Source of the DNA: Pseudomonas sp. QS1027
GTDB taxonomy: Bacteria > Pseudomonadota > Gammaproteobacteria > Pseudomonadales > Pseudomonadaceae
Reading direction: 5' to 3'
Assembly (NCBI RefSeq): GCF_002814235.1
Contig: NZ_PHSU01000005.1
Location: 124,001 to 188,000 of the forward strand
DNA length: 64,000 nt
The position numbers and the translations under genes are program-made. Shown piece by piece: positions 28,541 to 40,199 of this stretch. The stretch's first letter is position 1. The number at the start of each line of letters is the position of its first letter. The notes beneath the pieces were generated by a model that did not search any database, had not been told where the DNA came from, and saw nothing but the letters and a program-made list of their open reading frames with translations.

Positions 28541-28544
<4 letters not shown>
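27669..28544 (-). CDS. livG: Branched-chain amino-acid ABC transporter, ATPase LivG/BraF
   Basis: A 291-aa ABC ATPase, larger than LivF as usual. Walker A GPNGAGKTTVFNCLTGFY, signature LSYGQQRRLEIARAM, Walker B IICLDEPAAGLNPQE, and switch His in VVLIEHDMGMVM. The insertion between Walker A and the signature (residues about 60-110) is typical of LivG. It overlaps livM and livF by four bases on each side. Confidence 0.96.
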
Positions 28545-29839
<1,295 letters not shown>

Positions 29840-29842
29840 TGC

Positions 29843-30757
<915 letters not shown>

Positions 30758-30799
30758 AACGCAATCTCACGCATTTGAGAGACTGCACAGAAGCGCACC

Positions 30800-30827
30800 G
30801 CGACGGCCGGGGTTCAACCGCCGTCGC
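30800..30827 (-). terminator. Intercistronic hairpin between livK and livH
   Basis: GCGACGGC, 12-base loop, GCCGTCGC. There is no T-tract, so full termination is unlikely; attenuation or protection of the livK mRNA 3' end is the usual role in binding-protein operons. Confidence 0.45.
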
Positions 30828-30927
30828 AGCACAGCCATGTGCAGTTCTACGAGAAAAGACAGGTACTGCACGGACACGCGTGGCGACTGGCCGGCGCACG
30901 GGGCGCCAGCCGGGTCAGGCCTTCATG

Positions 30928-32061
30928 TCACTTCTGTTTTTCCAGCTGATGGTATTTGCCGTCTTTGTCCCACTGGTAGACCACGTAGTCGGAGACCTTC
31001 AGGTCGCCCTTGGCGTCCCAGGTCTTCTCGCCCATCACGGTTTTGACCGAGTGCGATTTCAGCCATTTGGCCGCGTCTTCGCCTTTGTTGGACTTGGCAC
31101 CGTTGAAACCGGCAGCCAGGGCCTGGACCGAAGCGTAGGCGTACAGGGTGTAGCCTTCTGGCTCGGTACCGGCTTTACGGAATTGCTCGACGACTGCCTT
31201 GCTGTCCGGCAGCAGGCGTGGGTCGGCGCCGAAGGTCATCAGCACGCCGTCAACGTATTGCGGGCCGCCCGCTGTAGTCACAAGCTCGTCGGTCACGATG
31301 CCGTCATCGGACATGAACTTGACGTCTTTCAGGCCTTCAGTGCGCAGTTGCTTGACCAGTGGACCGGCTTCCGGGTGCAGGCCGCCGAAGTAGACGACGT
31401 CGGCTCCGGCTGCACGGATCTTGGTGACCAGGGCGCTGAAGTCTTTCTCGCCACGGGTCAGGCCTTCGTAGATCACCGGGGTCACGCCGCGCTTGATCAA
31501 CTGGGCCTTGGTAGCATCCGCCAGGCCTTGGCCGTAGGTGTCCTTGTCGTGGATGACCGCGACTTTCTTGCCCTTGAGCACGTCGACGATGTAGTCGCCG
31601 GCAACGATACCCTGCTGGTCGTCACGCCCGCACATACGGAACATTGCACCCAGGCCACGTTCGGTGACCTGTGGGTTGGTGGAACCCGGGGTGATCGCGA
31701 TGATGCCCGCTTCGTCGTAGATCTCCGAAGCCGGGATGGTGGAAGAGGAACAGAAGTGCCCGACAACGCCGGCGACTTTCTGGTTGGTCAGGTCCTTGGC
31801 GACCGTCACAGCCTGTTTCGGCTCGCAGGCGTCATCGCCTTTGACCAGGACGATTTTCTCGCCGTTGACGCCGCCCGCCGCGTTGACCGCATCGGCCGCC
31901 GCTTGTGCACCTTTCATGTACTGCTCGCCGAATGCCGCGTTGGCACCGGTCATCGGACCCGCTACGCCGATCTTGACGTCAGCCTGAGCAAACGCAGAAA
32001 CACCCAACGCAGCAGCCACTGCGAGGGCTACAAAGCCTTTCTTGTAAAACGTCTGGGACAT
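30928..32061 (-). CDS. livK: Branched-chain amino-acid binding protein LivK/BraC
   Basis: A 377-aa periplasmic binding protein. The signal peptide is MSQTFYKKGFVALAVAAALG...AFAQA with cleavage before DVKIGVAGPMTG; the mature protein has the LivJ/BraC pattern (AVNAAGGVNGEKIVLVKGDDACEPKQAVTVAKDL, HFCSSSTIPASEIYDEAGI, YGQGLADATKAQL). I chose the ATG at 32061, which starts the signal peptide; 11 in-frame codons upstream lack export features. It is the first gene of the operon and is preceded by a sigma-54 promoter. Confidence 0.95.
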   Translation of the reverse strand: MSQTFYKKGFVALAVAAALGVSAFAQADVKIGVAGPMTGANAAFGEQYMKGAQAAADAVNAAGGVNGEKIVLVKGDDACEPKQAVTVAKDLTNQKVAGVVGHFCSSSTIPASEIYDEAGIIAITPGSTNPQVTERGLGAMFRMCGRDDQQGIVAGDYIVDVLKGKKVAVIHDKDTYGQGLADATKAQLIKRGVTPVIYEGLTRGEKDFSALVTKIRAAGADVVYFGGLHPEAGPLVKQLRTEGLKDVKFMSDDGIVTDELVTTAGGPQYVDGVLMTFGADPRLLPDSKAVVEQFRKAGTEPEGYTLYAYASVQALAAGFNGAKSNKGEDAAKWLKSHSVKTVMGEKTWDAKGDLKVSDYVVYQWDKDGKYHQLEKQK

Positions 32062-32116
32062 GAGGTGGTGCTCCAAGGTTTTTTTAGTTGGCACTGCGAC
32101 TTCAATGAATGCTCAG

Positions 32117-32132
32117 AGCAAGGGGCGTGCCA
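32117..32132 (-). promoter_or_regulatory. Sigma-54 (-24/-12) promoter of livK
   Basis: Minus-strand TGGCACGCCCCTTGCT matches the RpoN consensus TGGCACG-N4-TTGCW at every fixed position. The predicted start is near 32107, giving a 45-base leader to the livK ATG. An array of direct repeats lies 100-200 bases upstream, where an enhancer-binding activator would sit. Confidence 0.85.
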
Positions 32133-32204
32133 TAGGTTTTTTGTTCTGCAAAAAGTCGCTGTCTTATTGTTTTATGGACTGTTTCGGGCCCTTTTTAACT
32201 GGGC

Positions 32205-32303
32205 GTGCAACCGTCTAAACCGCGGAAGGTGGAACCTTTCAAGAAAAAAGGTGCAACCCAGCGGTGCCACTATTGCAACCATGGCGCCGAAGGGTGTGCA
32301 ACC
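32205..32303. promoter_or_regulatory. Five direct repeats (GTGCAACC) upstream of the livK sigma-54 promoter
   Basis: The word TGCAACC starts at 32206, 32252, 32274 and 32297, with TGGAACC at 32230. Successive spacings are 24, 22, 22 and 23 bases, about two helical turns, so all face the same side of the DNA. Relative to the predicted start they cover about -98 to -197. I interpret them as binding sites for a sigma-54 activator; the protein is unknown. The rest of 32062-32424 holds no gene. Confidence 0.6.
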
Positions 32304-32424
32304 ACCCTGTAACAACGTGCGTCACCGAAGTGCACACTCGCGGTGCGCGACTGCTACATCGCGCACCATTACAGGCTAGCCGTATCGGACAAAAGCGCCG
32401 TCCAATTCGGCATTTTTTGTTGTA

Positions 32425-33708
32425 TCAAATGACAATCCGCAGGCACTGGCCCGCGTGATACAGCGAAAATCCCGCCTCATAGAGACCACTGCGCAGGCCT
32501 ACCGCCGGTATCGGACGCATGGGCGCGAAGGGAATCGGCAGGGCTTGAGGATTTCCGTTACACAGGTAATCGGCGAACGCCTTGCCGACCACCGTCCCCG
32601 TGGTCACCCCACGCCCGTTGTAGCCGGTGACTGCCACTAAACCGGGCGCCGGTTCGAACAGGCGCATCAGATGGTCGGGGGTAAAGGCGATGCAGCCGGT
32701 CCAGGTGCATTCCCAGTCGACCTTTTTCAGGTAGGGGAAATAGTGCTGCTGCACCCGGTCTGCCCAGGCCCGCAGGAACCACGCCGGTTTCTGGTTGCCG
32801 TTGCCCAGGCTGCCCAGCAACAGGCGACCGTCGGCGTCGCGGCGAATACTGCTGAGCACCTGGCGGGTATCCCAGGAGCCCTGTCCGCCTGGCAGGATCT
32901 GCCGCGCGGCCTCTTCGGTCAGCGGACTGGACGCGACCTGGTAGTAGTAGCCCGGAAAGAAGTTGCGCCGCAGCTCGGTCCATTCGCCTTCGGTGTAGGC
33001 ATTGGAGGCCATCACCACCTGTTCGGCACTGACCGCGCCCTCGGCGGTCTGCACCGACCAGCGCTGGCCCTGGCGTTCCAGGCGGGTGACCGGGGAATGG
33101 TCGAACAACTGCGCACCCAGCCGCGAGGCGGCCTTGGCCAGGCCCGAGGTATAGGCCATGGGGTTGAGGGTACCGGCGCGCCGGTCGAGCAAGGCGGCGG
33201 CGACCTTCCTGGTCCCGGTGGCGATTTCGCAGTCCTTGCCGGTGAGCAGCTCCACTGGTGCGCCGCGACGTTTCCACTGCGCTTCGCGGCTGCGCAGATC
33301 GGCCTCGCCCTTGGCGTTGTGGGCCATGTGCAAGGTGCCTTCGCGGCGCAGCTGGCAATCGATGCCATGCTTGTCCACCAGGCTGAATACCAGGGCCGGC
33401 GCGGCCCCGAGCATGCGGTTGAGCTGGCTGCCCACCGCTTCGCCGAAACCGGCTTCGATCTCGTCCGGGGGAATCCACATCCCGGCATTGACCAGCCCCA
33501 CATTGCGCCCGGAGCCGCCGTGGCCGGTGCGATGGGCTTCCAGTACACAGACGCTCTTGCCTTGTTCACGCAGGTGGATCGCGGCCGAGAGCCCGGTGAT
33601 ACCGGCGCCGATAACGCAGACATCGACCTTCAGCTCGCCCTTGAAGGACGGCGCTTCAGGCCGCTGTGGTGTGAGTGTTTCCCATAGACATTCTTCGCGT
33701 AACGGCAT
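32425..33708 (-). CDS. amaA: FAD-dependent oxidoreductase, probable L-pipecolate oxidase
   Basis: A 427-aa DAO-family flavoprotein. The dinucleotide-binding VCVIGAGITGLSAAIHLREQGKSVCVLEA starts near residue 30; GHGGSGRNVGLVNAGMW and the C-terminal LVAVTGYNGRGVTTGTVVGKAFADYL complete the FAD site. In P. putida the neighbour of amaB with this architecture is AmaA, which oxidises L-pipecolate to piperideine-6-carboxylate in D-lysine catabolism; I assign it by that context. Without amaB it would only be called a DadA/PuuB-like amine oxidase. The ATG at 33708 is used, where family homology begins. Confidence 0.75.
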   Translation of the reverse strand: MPLREECLWETLTPQRPEAPSFKGELKVDVCVIGAGITGLSAAIHLREQGKSVCVLEAHRTGHGGSGRNVGLVNAGMWIPPDEIEAGFGEAVGSQLNRMLGAAPALVFSLVDKHGIDCQLRREGTLHMAHNAKGEADLRSREAQWKRRGAPVELLTGKDCEIATGTRKVAAALLDRRAGTLNPMAYTSGLAKAASRLGAQLFDHSPVTRLERQGQRWSVQTAEGAVSAEQVVMASNAYTEGEWTELRRNFFPGYYYQVASSPLTEEAARQILPGGQGSWDTRQVLSSIRRDADGRLLLGSLGNGNQKPAWFLRAWADRVQQHYFPYLKKVDWECTWTGCIAFTPDHLMRLFEPAPGLVAVTGYNGRGVTTGTVVGKAFADYLCNGNPQALPIPFAPMRPIPAVGLRSGLYEAGFSLYHAGQCLRIVI

Positions 33709-33777
33709 TGCCAGACTCCGAAAATGAAACCCAACAAACACACTCCAGACTTAACTTGTTGCGGCAGACGGACTGAA

Positions 33778-33910
33778 TGTGGCGAGGGGGCTTGACCCCG
33801 TTCGGCTGCGCAGCAGTCGTAAAATCGGTCGATGCGTTCTGCCTGATAGCTCGCGATTACCGATTTCAGGGCCGCTTCGCGCCCCAACGGGGGCAAGCCC
33901 CCTCGCCACA
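33778..33910. repeat. REP pair, GGCGAGGGGGCTTG type
   Basis: TGTGGCGAGGGGGCTTG at 33778-33794 and its exact reverse complement at 33894-33910. A different REP class from the GTAGGAGC units, placed between amaB and amaA; transcription of amaA has to cross it or start after it. Confidence 0.8.
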
Positions 33911-33931
33911 GGGACCGGCCTCGCACCTTCG

Positions 33932-35422
33932 TTAATCGAAGGTGATGCCCTGGGCCAGCGGCAATTCCAGCGAGTAGTTCACGGTATTGGTCTGGCGGCG
34001 CATGTAACCGCGCCAGGCGTCCGAACCCGACTCACGACCGCCGCCGGTTTCCTTCTCGCCGCCAAAGGCGCCGCCGATCTCCGCACCGCTCGGGCCGATG
34101 TTGACGTTGGCAATGCCGCAGTCGCTGCCCACCGCCGACATGAACTGCTCGGCCTCGCGTACATCAGTGGTGAAGATGCACGAAGACAGACCTTGTGGCA
34201 CCGCATTGTTCAAGCGCAGGGCTTCGGCGAATTCGTTGTAACCGATCACGTAGAGAATCGGTGCAAAGGTTTCGTGGCAGACCACTTCGCTCTGCTCCGG
34301 CATCTCGACGATGGCCGGCGACACGTAATAGGCATTCGGGAATTTGTCCTGCAACTGGCGCTCGCCGCCGAACACCCGGCCGCCTTCGCTCAGGGCCTGT
34401 TCCAGGGCGTCCTGCATGTTCTCGAAGCTTTGCTTGTCAATCAGCGGGCCGACCAGGTTGCCTTCCAGCGGATGGCCGATACGGACCTTGGAATAGGCCG
34501 CCTTCAAGCGGGTGACAATCTCCGCCTTGACCGATTCATGGGCAATCAGACGTCGCAAGCTGGTGCAGCGCTGGCCGGCGGTGCCGACGGCGCTGAACAG
34601 AATCGCCCGCACGGCCATGTCCAGGTCGGCGCTTGGGCCGAGGATCATCGCGTTGTTGCCGCCCAGTTCCAGGATGCTGCGGGCAAAGCGCGCGGCGACT
34701 TTCGGTGCCACTTCGCGGCCCATGCGGGTGCTGCCGGTGGCGCTGATCAGGGCCACACGCGGGTCATCGACCAGGGCGGCACCGGCATCGCGGCCACCGA
34801 TGATCACCTGGCTCAGGTACTCGGGCGCATCGCTGAAGTTTTTCAGTACACGCTCGAACAGGGCCTGGCAGGCCAGCGCGGTCAGCGGGGTCTTTTCCGA
34901 AGGTTTCCAGATCACCGAGTTACCGCACACCAGCGCCAGGGTGGTGTTCCAGGCCCAGACCGCGACCGGGAAGTTGAAGGCGCTGATCACGCCGACCACA
35001 CCCAGCGGGTGCCAGGACTCACGCATATGGTGGCCCGGACGCTCGGAGGCGATGGTCAAGCCGTACAGCTGGCGCGACAGGCCCACGGCGAAATCGCAGA
35101 TATCGATCATTTCCTGCACTTCACCCAGGCCTTCCTGGGTGATCTTGCCGGCTTCCCAGGAGACCAGCTCACCGAGGTCGGCCTTGAATTCACGCAACAC
35201 TTCGCCGAACTGGCGCACCAGCTCGCCACGGCGCGGGGCCGGCACCTTGCGCCAGGCGTCGAAGGCGCGCTCGGCACGGCTGACCTGCTGCTCGACTTCA
35301 GCGGCGCCCTCCCAGTTCACGCCGGCGATGCGGCTGCCGTCGATGGGCGAATGCACGGGCTGTTTGCCCTGTTGATACAGCGCCGGGTTCACACCAAGAC
35401 GATCAAGCAATGCGGCAACCAT
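33932..35422 (-). CDS. amaB: L-aminoadipate-semialdehyde dehydrogenase
   Basis: A 496-aa ALDH7-family (antiquitin-like) dehydrogenase that oxidises aminoadipate semialdehyde/piperideine-6-carboxylate to L-2-aminoadipate, the step after AmaA. Visible: SAFNFPVAVWAWN, ISATGSTRMGREVA, the general-base Glu in LELGGNNAMI and the catalytic Cys in GTAGQRCTSLRRL. C-terminal GPSGAEIGGAFGGEKETGGGRESGSDAWRGYMRRQTNT is highly characteristic. The length matches the P. putida enzyme from the ATG at 35422. The LysR gene is divergent. Confidence 0.93.
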   Translation of the reverse strand: MVAALLDRLGVNPALYQQGKQPVHSPIDGSRIAGVNWEGAAEVEQQVSRAERAFDAWRKVPAPRRGELVRQFGEVLREFKADLGELVSWEAGKITQEGLGEVQEMIDICDFAVGLSRQLYGLTIASERPGHHMRESWHPLGVVGVISAFNFPVAVWAWNTTLALVCGNSVIWKPSEKTPLTALACQALFERVLKNFSDAPEYLSQVIIGGRDAGAALVDDPRVALISATGSTRMGREVAPKVAARFARSILELGGNNAMILGPSADLDMAVRAILFSAVGTAGQRCTSLRRLIAHESVKAEIVTRLKAAYSKVRIGHPLEGNLVGPLIDKQSFENMQDALEQALSEGGRVFGGERQLQDKFPNAYYVSPAIVEMPEQSEVVCHETFAPILYVIGYNEFAEALRLNNAVPQGLSSCIFTTDVREAEQFMSAVGSDCGIANVNIGPSGAEIGGAFGGEKETGGGRESGSDAWRGYMRRQTNTVNYSLELPLAQGITFD

Positions 35423-35586
35423 GGGGGTCACTCCTGTAGGCAAAAAACGGAACGCTTGCGTCGAAAACAACACGACGATTCAGACCTTCAGTTGTAGCGG
35501 CCTTCAGCTTTGCCAACAAACGACGATTAGGCGAGATATCATTCCATTTATTCATGCAGCGCAAGACAGAAGAAAAAGGCCCGTCC

Positions 35587-36492
35587 ATGCTGAATAAAAG
35601 ATACCTGCCTTCGATCACGGCCCTGCAATGCTTCGAAGCCGTCACCCGCCACCTGAGCTTCACCCGCGCGGCAGAAGAGCTGAACCTGACCCAGAGCGCC
35701 GTGAGCAAACAGGTCGCGCAGCTGGAAGAGCTGTTGCAGCACCTGCTGTTCCGCCGGGTACGGCGACGCCTGCAACTGACGCCGGCCGGGGATCTGTACC
35801 TGGTGGAAGTCCGAAAAATCCTGACCCAGGTGGAGATGTCGACCCACTACCTGCGCTCCTACGGTGGCGAAACCGAAGTCCTGCGGGTATCCACGCCCTC
35901 GACCTTCGGCGCCCGCTGGCTGGTGCCGCGGCTCAAGGGCTGGCGCCTGCGTCACCCGCATATCCACCTGGACCTGTGCAACGAACAGGAAGCCGACGAC
36001 CTGTTGCAGGGCCGCAGCGACCTGGCGTTCTATTTCGGCCAGGGTTCGCGCCCGGGCACCGAGTGCGTGAAGCTGTTCGGTGAAGAGCTGGTGGCGGTGT
36101 GCGCGCCGGGCTGCCTGCCGGAGAAACCCTTCAGCGATCCGACGCAGTTGAGCGAGCTGGTGTTGTTGCAGAACGCCTCGCGGCCCCAGGCCTGGCACGA
36201 CTGGTTCGACAGCCAGGGTTATCACACCGAGCACAGTTACCACGGGCCGCGTTTCGAGACGTTCTATATGTGCATCCGCGCCGCCCAGGTCGGTTGCGGG
36301 GTGGCGTTGCTGCCCAGGTTCCTGGTGGAAGAGGAACTGGTCGAGGGCAAGCTGGTGCTCGCCTGGCCCTATGCGATGCCCGGTCATGACGCCTATTACC
36401 TGGCGTACCCGGAGCATTCGGCGGAGGTGCCGAAGGTGCGGGATTTCGTGAGCTGGATGCTGGAGCAGATCGACAACCCTACTCAGGTGTGA
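35587..36492 (+). CDS. LysR-family regulator, likely of amaAB
   Basis: A 301-aa GcvA-like LysR protein. The HTH region ALQCFEAVTRHLSFTRAAEELNLTQSAVSKQVAQLEE spans about residues 10-46; the effector domain includes RVSTPSTFGARWLVPRLKGW. AAGG lies seven bases before the ATG at 35587; an earlier ATG (35554) has no Shine-Dalgarno. It is divergent from amaB with a 164-bp shared promoter region, so lysine/pipecolate-dependent control of amaAB is the likely job. Confidence 0.85.
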   Translation: MLNKRYLPSITALQCFEAVTRHLSFTRAAEELNLTQSAVSKQVAQLEELLQHLLFRRVRRRLQLTPAGDLYLVEVRKILTQVEMSTHYLRSYGGETEVLRVSTPSTFGARWLVPRLKGWRLRHPHIHLDLCNEQEADDLLQGRSDLAFYFGQGSRPGTECVKLFGEELVAVCAPGCLPEKPFSDPTQLSELVLLQNASRPQAWHDWFDSQGYHTEHSYHGPRFETFYMCIRAAQVGCGVALLPRFLVEEELVEGKLVLAWPYAMPGHDAYYLAYPEHSAEVPKVRDFVSWMLEQIDNPTQV

Positions 36493-36535
36493 TCTCCCTG
36501 CTGCAGACACACCGCTTCATGAACACCGCAAAACT

Positions 36536-36621
36536 TGTAGGAGCGGCCGGTCGACGCTCGATTGCCCGCGAAGCTTTTGGCGGTCTCACAGGCCTCTTCG
36601 CTGGCAAGCCATGCTCCTGCA
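36536..36621. repeat. REP palindrome (GTAGGAGC type)
   Basis: Arms TTGTAGGAGC and GCTCCTGCAG with GCCCGCGAAGC and CTTCGCTGGCAAGCC cores; between the LysR gene and pncB. Confidence 0.75.
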
Positions 36622-36743
36622 GAGGGTGTTGTCGCTTAAAAAATCGCTGGTAAAACCGCCAGCGGATATGCGCCACTAGCAGCCTTCATTCAAGAACTGC
36701 CAGGACGCCGCCGCAGCGCGCGACTGGCATGGAGATACCCGTT

Positions 36744-37943
36744 ATGAGCGATAAGGCCTTTGGCGATCGCATTGTGCAGAACCTGCTGGACACCGACTTC
36801 TACAAGCTGACCATGATGCAGGCGGTGCTGCACAACTACCCCAACGTCGAAGTCGAATGGGATTTCCGCTGCCGCAACAGTGAAGACCTGCGTCCGTACC
36901 TGGCGGAAATCCGCTACCAGGTCGAACGCCTCGCCGAACTGAGCCTGAGCGCCGACCAATTGGGCTTCCTGGAGCGCATCAGCTTCCTCAAGCCGGACTT
37001 CCTGCGCTTCCTCGGCCTGTTCCGCTTCAACCTGCGCTATATCCACACCGGGATCGAGAACGGCGAGCTGTTTATCCGCCTGCGCGGCCCGTGGCTGCAT
37101 GTGATCCTGTTCGAAGTGCCGCTGCTGGCCATCGTCAGCGAAGTGCGCAACCGTTATCGCTATCAGGAAACCCTGCTGAGCCAGGCCCGCGAACAGCTAT
37201 ACCGCAAGTTCGACTGGCTGAACGCCAATGCCTCCCCCGAAGAGCTGTCGGAGCTGCAGGTCGCCGACTTCGGCACCCGCCGGCGCTTCTCCTACCGGGT
37301 CCAGGAAGAAGTGGTCAGCGTGCTCAAGCACGACTTCCCCGGACGCTTCGTCGGCACCAGCAACGTGCACCTGGCCCGCGAATTCGACATGAAGCCCCTG
37401 GGCACCATGGCCCACGAATGGATCATGGCCCACCAGCAACTCGGTCCGCGCCTGATCGACAGCCAGATCGCCGCGCTCGACTGCTGGGTTCGCGAATACC
37501 GCGGCCTGCTCGGCATCGCCCTGACCGACTGCATCACCACCGATGCCTTCCTCACGGATTTTGACCTGTACTTCGCCAAGCTCTTCGACGGTTTGCGCCA
37601 CGATTCCGGCGATCCGGTGATCTGGGCCGAAAAATGCATCAATCGTTATCACCAGCTGGGCATCGACCCGATGAGCAAGACCCTGGTGTTTTCCGACAGC
37701 CTCAGTCTGCCCAAGGCCCTGGGGATATTCCGGGCGCTGCGCGGTCGGATCAATGTCAGCTTCGGCATCGGCACCAACCTCACCTGCGACATCGAGGGGG
37801 TGGAACCGATGAGCATCGTGCTTAAAATGACCGCCTGCAACGGCCAGCCCGTGGCGAAGATCTCCGACGAGCCGGGCAAGGCCCAGTGCAAGGACCCGAA
37901 CTTCGTGGCCTACCTGCGCCATGTGTTCCAGGTCCCCGGCTAG
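36744..37943 (+). CDS. pncB: Nicotinate phosphoribosyltransferase
   Basis: A 399-aa enzyme making nicotinate mononucleotide from nicotinate and PRPP in the Preiss-Handler NAD salvage route. [26 protein letters not shown] is the family start; the autophosphorylated His lies in [34 protein letters not shown] and [10 protein letters not shown] form the phosphate-binding part. The ATG at 36744 follows GGAGATA; the five-codon longer start is less likely. It is followed by nadE after 59 bp. Confidence 0.95.
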   Translation: MSDKAFGDRIVQNLLDTDFYKLTMMQAVLHNYPNVEVEWDFRCRNSEDLRPYLAEIRYQVERLAELSLSADQLGFLERISFLKPDFLRFLGLFRFNLRYIHTGIENGELFIRLRGPWLHVILFEVPLLAIVSEVRNRYRYQETLLSQAREQLYRKFDWLNANASPEELSELQVADFGTRRRFSYRVQEEVVSVLKHDFPGRFVGTSNVHLAREFDMKPLGTMAHEWIMAHQQLGPRLIDSQIAALDCWVREYRGLLGIALTDCITTDAFLTDFDLYFAKLFDGLRHDSGDPVIWAEKCINRYHQLGIDPMSKTLVFSDSLSLPKALGIFRALRGRINVSFGIGTNLTCDIEGVEPMSIVLKMTACNGQPVAKISDEPGKAQCKDPNFVAYLRHVFQVPG

Positions 37944-38002
37944 AGACTCGCCCAACCGTACCGATCAACCTGTTCCAGACCCCATCCCGCAAGGAGTGAA
38001 TC

Positions 38003-38830
38003 ATGCAAGCCGTACAGCGCCAGATTGCTGAACAGCTCAAGGTCCAGCCACCGTTCGCCGACCAGGCCGCCCTCGAAGCCGAAGTGGCGCGGCGGATCGC
38101 CTTTATCCAGGATTGCCTGCTGAACTCCGGGCTCAAGACCCTGGTGCTGGGTATCAGCGGCGGCGTCGACTCGCTGACCGCCGGCCTCCTGGCCCAGCGC
38201 GCCATGCATGAGCTGCGCGAGCGCACCGGCCACCAGGATTACCGCTTCATTGCGGTGCGCCTGCCGTACGAAACCCAGTTCGACGAACACGAAGCCCAGG
38301 CCTCGGTGGACTTTATCGCCCCCGACGAGCGCCACACGGTGAATATCGGCCCGGCGGTCAAGTCGCTGGCAGCGGAAGTCGCCGCCTTCGAAGGCAAGGC
38401 CGCGGTGTCGCGAGACTTCGTCCTCGGCAATACCAAGGCGCGCATCCGCATGGTCGCCCAGTACACCATCGCCGGCGCCGCCCATGGCCTGGTGATCGGC
38501 ACCGACCACGCGGCAGAAGCGGTGATGGGCTTCTTCACCAAGTTCGGTGACGGCGCCTGCGACCTGGCGCCCTTGAGCGGGCTGGTGAAAAACCAGGTCC
38601 GGGCCATCGCCCGGCACTTCGGCGCTCCGGAGTTCCTGGTGGAAAAAATCCCCACCGCCGACCTCGAAGACCTGGCACCGGGCAAGCCCGACGAAGCCTC
38701 CCACGGCGTGACCTATGCCGAGATCGACGCCTTCCTGCACGGCGAGCCAGTGCGTCAGGAAGCCTTCGACATCATCTGTCGGACCTACGAAAAAACTCAT
38801 CACAAACGTGAGATGCCATTTGCACCGTGA
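38003..38830 (+). CDS. nadE: NH3-dependent NAD synthetase
   Basis: A 275-aa NAD synthetase that amidates nicotinate-adenine dinucleotide. The PP-loop [17 protein letters not shown] (near residue 50) binds [19 protein letters not shown] and [26 protein letters not shown] are the conserved substrate-site blocks. There is no glutaminase domain, so it uses ammonia directly or from a partner. With pncB it supplies NAD salvage. AAGGAG precedes the ATG. Confidence 0.96.
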   Translation: MQAVQRQIAEQLKVQPPFADQAALEAEVARRIAFIQDCLLNSGLKTLVLGISGGVDSLTAGLLAQRAMHELRERTGHQDYRFIAVRLPYETQFDEHEAQASVDFIAPDERHTVNIGPAVKSLAAEVAAFEGKAAVSRDFVLGNTKARIRMVAQYTIAGAAHGLVIGTDHAAEAVMGFFTKFGDGACDLAPLSGLVKNQVRAIARHFGAPEFLVEKIPTADLEDLAPGKPDEASHGVTYAEIDAFLHGEPVRQEAFDIICRTYEKTHHKREMPFAP

Positions 38831-38939
38831 TTGAGTTGGCGGGAATGTCGTAGGAAACGTCTCTTTTTCCGCCTAACACTTGAGGCAGCATCGGTCACTG
38901 GGCAGTCTTCGCCGCATCCAGTTGGCAGGGCCCCATCCG

Positions 38940-39635
38940 ATGCTGCTCAATCGCAAATACCCCAAATTGCACGCGCAATCCGTGTTCCGCCACCCGTGGT
39001 TTTTTCCGCTGCTCGGCGCGCTCGGGGTGATCTGCTGGGTTGCCACCGCCGCCAGCACGCCGGACCAGCATGCCGCCGGCCAACCCAGTGCCGCGCATTT
39101 TCTGCTGATCGCCCAGATGCCGGCGCAAATCGCCTTGCGGGCCAACGCGCACTACATCCCGAGCACCAACCAGGCCGGCTGCCCCTATCAACCGCCGGTG
39201 CTGCACTTCAATACCCCCCTCGCCGACACACCGCGCAGCTCCGACTTCAAGGTGCCCCTGGGCTACGAATTGCCTGACTGCAAGCTGCATCTGAGTGAAG
39301 TGGACTTCGAGACCGAGGCGTTCTACGGACCTGACAACCTGAACCGCAGCATCACCCATGGCGGCTCGATTGCCGTGCGCGACAACCTGCGACCGGGAGT
39401 GTCGGGTTTTCCAAGCTCGGGGGAAAAACAGTATGAGGGCTTGTGCGACTGGGAGATTACCGACCCCGAAGCCCTCTTCGGACCTGGCCAGGTACTCACC
39501 TGCCATGCGCTGGACGATCAGGGGCGGGTGATCGGCGGGAATCGCAAACCCTCCCGGCTCGGCGGAACCCTGAGCCTGGAGGACCTGCAAGGCAAACGTA
39601 TTCGCCTGAATCTCAAGATGAAGGAGCAACCCTGA
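38940..39635 (+). CDS. Membrane-anchored hypothetical protein
   Basis: A 231-aa protein I do not recognise. The N-terminus is basic, followed by one hydrophobic helix (FFPLLGALGVICWVATAAST, about residues 23-42), so it is inner-membrane anchored with a periplasmic domain of about 180 residues containing three Cys (GCPYQP, LPDCKLH, GLCDWEI) that could form disulfides. No enzyme motif is visible. It follows nadE by 109 bp and converges with azurin. The ATG at 38940 is preferred to an upstream in-frame TTG. Confidence 0.65.
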   Translation: MLLNRKYPKLHAQSVFRHPWFFPLLGALGVICWVATAASTPDQHAAGQPSAAHFLLIAQMPAQIALRANAHYIPSTNQAGCPYQPPVLHFNTPLADTPRSSDFKVPLGYELPDCKLHLSEVDFETEAFYGPDNLNRSITHGGSIAVRDNLRPGVSGFPSSGEKQYEGLCDWEITDPEALFGPGQVLTCHALDDQGRVIGGNRKPSRLGGTLSLEDLQGKRIRLNLKMKEQP

Positions 39636-39661
39636 CCGCTGGGCCAGGGTTGCGGCGCGGG

Positions 39662-40108
39662 TTACTTGACCTCGAGCTTGCCTTTCATGATCGAATTGTG
39701 GCCCGGGAACGAGCAGAAGAACTCGTAGTCCTCACCGGCGGTCAGTTTCGACACGTCGAAGGTGACCGAGTCTTTTTCACCGGCACCGATGATCTTGGTG
39801 TGGGCGATGATGCGGGTGTCGCCGTCTTTCAGGTAGTTCTTGTCGATCCCGGCGCTCATGCCATCGGTCGCGATCCCGGTCATGTCGGAGGCCTTGCTCA
39901 GCACCCAGTTATGGCCCATGACGTTCTTCGGCAGACTGCCGGCATGGCTCAGGTTCACGGTGAAGTTCTTGCAGCTCTTGTCGACGGAGATTTCCTTGAC
40001 GGTGAAGGACATCTGGTCGGTGGAGTCGACATCGACCGAGCATTCGGCGGCAAGCAATTGGCCACTGGCGAGGGCCAACAGGGATACCGCAACAACTTTG
40101 GCGAACAT
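39662..40108 (-). CDS. azu: Azurin
   Basis: A 148-aa azurin precursor: 20-residue signal peptide ([20 protein letters not shown]) and 128-residue mature type-I blue copper protein starting [15 protein letters not shown]. Copper ligands are visible: His46 in MGHNWVL, and Cys112, His117 and Met121 in [14 protein letters not shown]. It carries electrons in the periplasm, for example to nitrite reductase or peroxidase. The ATG at 40108 begins the signal peptide. An ANR-type box lies upstream. Confidence 0.98.
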   Translation of the reverse strand: MFAKVVAVSLLALASGQLLAAECSVDVDSTDQMSFTVKEISVDKSCKNFTVNLSHAGSLPKNVMGHNWVLSKASDMTGIATDGMSAGIDKNYLKDGDTRIIAHTKIIGAGEKDSVTFDVSKLTAGEDYEFFCSFPGHNSIMKGKLEVK

Positions 40109-40183
40109 GGTGAATCTCCAAGGCAGGGTATGAAAATCAAGGGCTAAAATGGGGAGAATAGCCAAAATCGGGCTCAGTTCTCC

Positions 40184-40196
40184 TGATCTGCATCAA
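40184..40196 (-). promoter_or_regulatory. ANR/FNR box of azurin
   Basis: Minus-strand TTGATGCAGATCA fits TTGAT-N4-ATCAA except at the last base. A TATTCT -10 lies at 40155-40160, which would put the box near -41.5, the class II activation position. Azurin is known to be ANR-activated in P. aeruginosa. Confidence 0.75.
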
Positions 40197-40199
40197 CAG

